From positions 1 to 6,290 of the forward strand of contig CABTXJ010000042.1 of assembly GCA_902488785.1 (NCBI GenBank): 6,290 nucleotides of DNA. The letters run 5' to 3'. This stretch comes from an uncultured Eubacteriales bacterium. Its GTDB lineage: Bacteria; Bacillota; Clostridia; TANB77; CAG-508. This document shows positions 6,117 to 6,290 of this stretch, one piece after another. The notes beneath the pieces were generated by a model. It was not told the origin of the DNA and ran no database searches. It saw only the letters and a list, made by a program, of their open reading frames with translations. The first letter of the stretch is position 1. Every line of letters begins with the position of its first letter. Both the position numbers and the translations under genes were made by a program.

Positions 6117-6233
6117 TCTAGCAACGCCCTATGTTTCCAGCAGACAAATCTGCAAGTATTTTCGGCTCATATAGTGCTTGACTTCTGTGTTCGGGATGGG
6201 TACAGGTATTTCCACTACGACATCATCACTAGA
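6117..6233 (-). rRNA. rrf: 5S ribosomal RNA
   Basis: This is a complete 5S rRNA of about 117 bases, the 5S component of the 50S central protuberance. Its ends pair as the terminal stem: TATCTAG at 6229-6235 is perfectly complementary to CTAGATA at 6115-6121, so the exact mature ends are uncertain by a couple of bases. Conserved wording includes GTGGAAATACCTGTACCC, then CCGAACACAGAAGTCAAGC (loop B and helix III region) and GAGCCGAAAATACTTG, with the closing GGGCGTTGC near the 3' end. The helix IV arm pairs as GCAGA-TTTG-TCTGC. The GAAAATACTTG form is common in Clostridia. It is the last gene of the rRNA operon, and no tRNA gene follows before the terminator. Confidence 0.95.
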
Positions 6234-6280
6234 TAAAGTACACTCAAAAATATATAGAACTTTTTTAAGGCAAAACCTTG
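6234..6280 (-). other. 23S-5S intergenic spacer
   Basis: This is a spacer of about 47 bases between the presumed 23S end and 5S, with no tRNA gene. On the minus strand AAGG-TTTTG-CCTT (6264-6276) can form a small stem next to the 23S end, followed by an A tract. Such spacers are cut by RNase III and RNase M5-type processing. M5 action is inferred from Bacillota biology and not visible here. Confidence 0.5.
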
Positions 6281-6290
6281 TGGTTAAGCC
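6281..6290 (-). rRNA. rrl: 23S ribosomal RNA, extreme 3' end (cut by window edge)
   Basis: The minus strand begins GGCTTAACCA, which fits the conserved 3' end of 23S rRNA (the CTTAACC segment that pairs with the GGTTAAG at the 23S 5' end). Its distance from 5S is normal for an rRNA operon. Only about ten bases are inside the window, so the call rests on that short match and the position upstream of 5S. Confidence 0.6.

Overview
This is a very AT-rich stretch (roughly a quarter G+C by eye) in which every convincing gene lies on the minus strand, so it reads from right to left. Clear Shine-Dalgarno sites, ordinary stop codons (TAG, TAA), the gdpP-rplI-dnaB gene order and a 5S rRNA with clostridial wording (GCCGAAAATACTTG) point to a low-GC Bacillota, most likely a Clostridia or Tissierellia type lineage. 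The placement is inferred from these features. No species-level marker is visible, because only the last few bases of the 23S gene are present.

Right end (about 6060-6290): the tail of an rRNA operon. The last bases of the window look like the 3' end of 23S rRNA. A spacer of about 47 bases follows, then a complete 5S rRNA, and then a compact intrinsic terminator with a 9-U tract. A good extended -10 promoter lies just beyond it and drives a membrane-anchored M23 (LytM-type) cell-wall endopeptidase (5213-5917). That gene's leader carries a 9-bp AT tandem repeat.

Middle and left (1-5090): after a 169-base intergenic stretch holding a weak hairpin and a second extended -10 promoter, five tightly packed genes form what looks like one operon. 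They are ybeY (rRNA-processing endoribonuclease family), gdpP (membrane c-di-AMP phosphodiesterase), rplI (ribosomal protein L9), dnaB (replicative helicase) and tilS (tRNA-Ile lysidine synthetase, cut by the left edge). Gaps are 10, 13, 43 and 1 bases. The gdpP Shine-Dalgarno overlaps the ybeY stop, the rplI Shine-Dalgarno sits directly behind the gdpP stop, and tilS starts one base after dnaB ends. The gdpP-rplI-dnaB core is the classic Bacillota arrangement. The flanking ybeY and tilS are less usual partners and make the unit a mix of ribosome biogenesis, translation fidelity, second-messenger turnover and chromosome replication.

This is housekeeping DNA and I see no mobile element, CRISPR array or defence locus. 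The item most worth a second look is the YbeY protein. It carries about 90 extra N-terminal residues that I do not recognise, and a strong Shine-Dalgarno and promoter support the long start. Secondary points are substitutions in its usual LGD motif, a long loop before the last metal ligand of the M23 enzyme, and the unusual operon composition.
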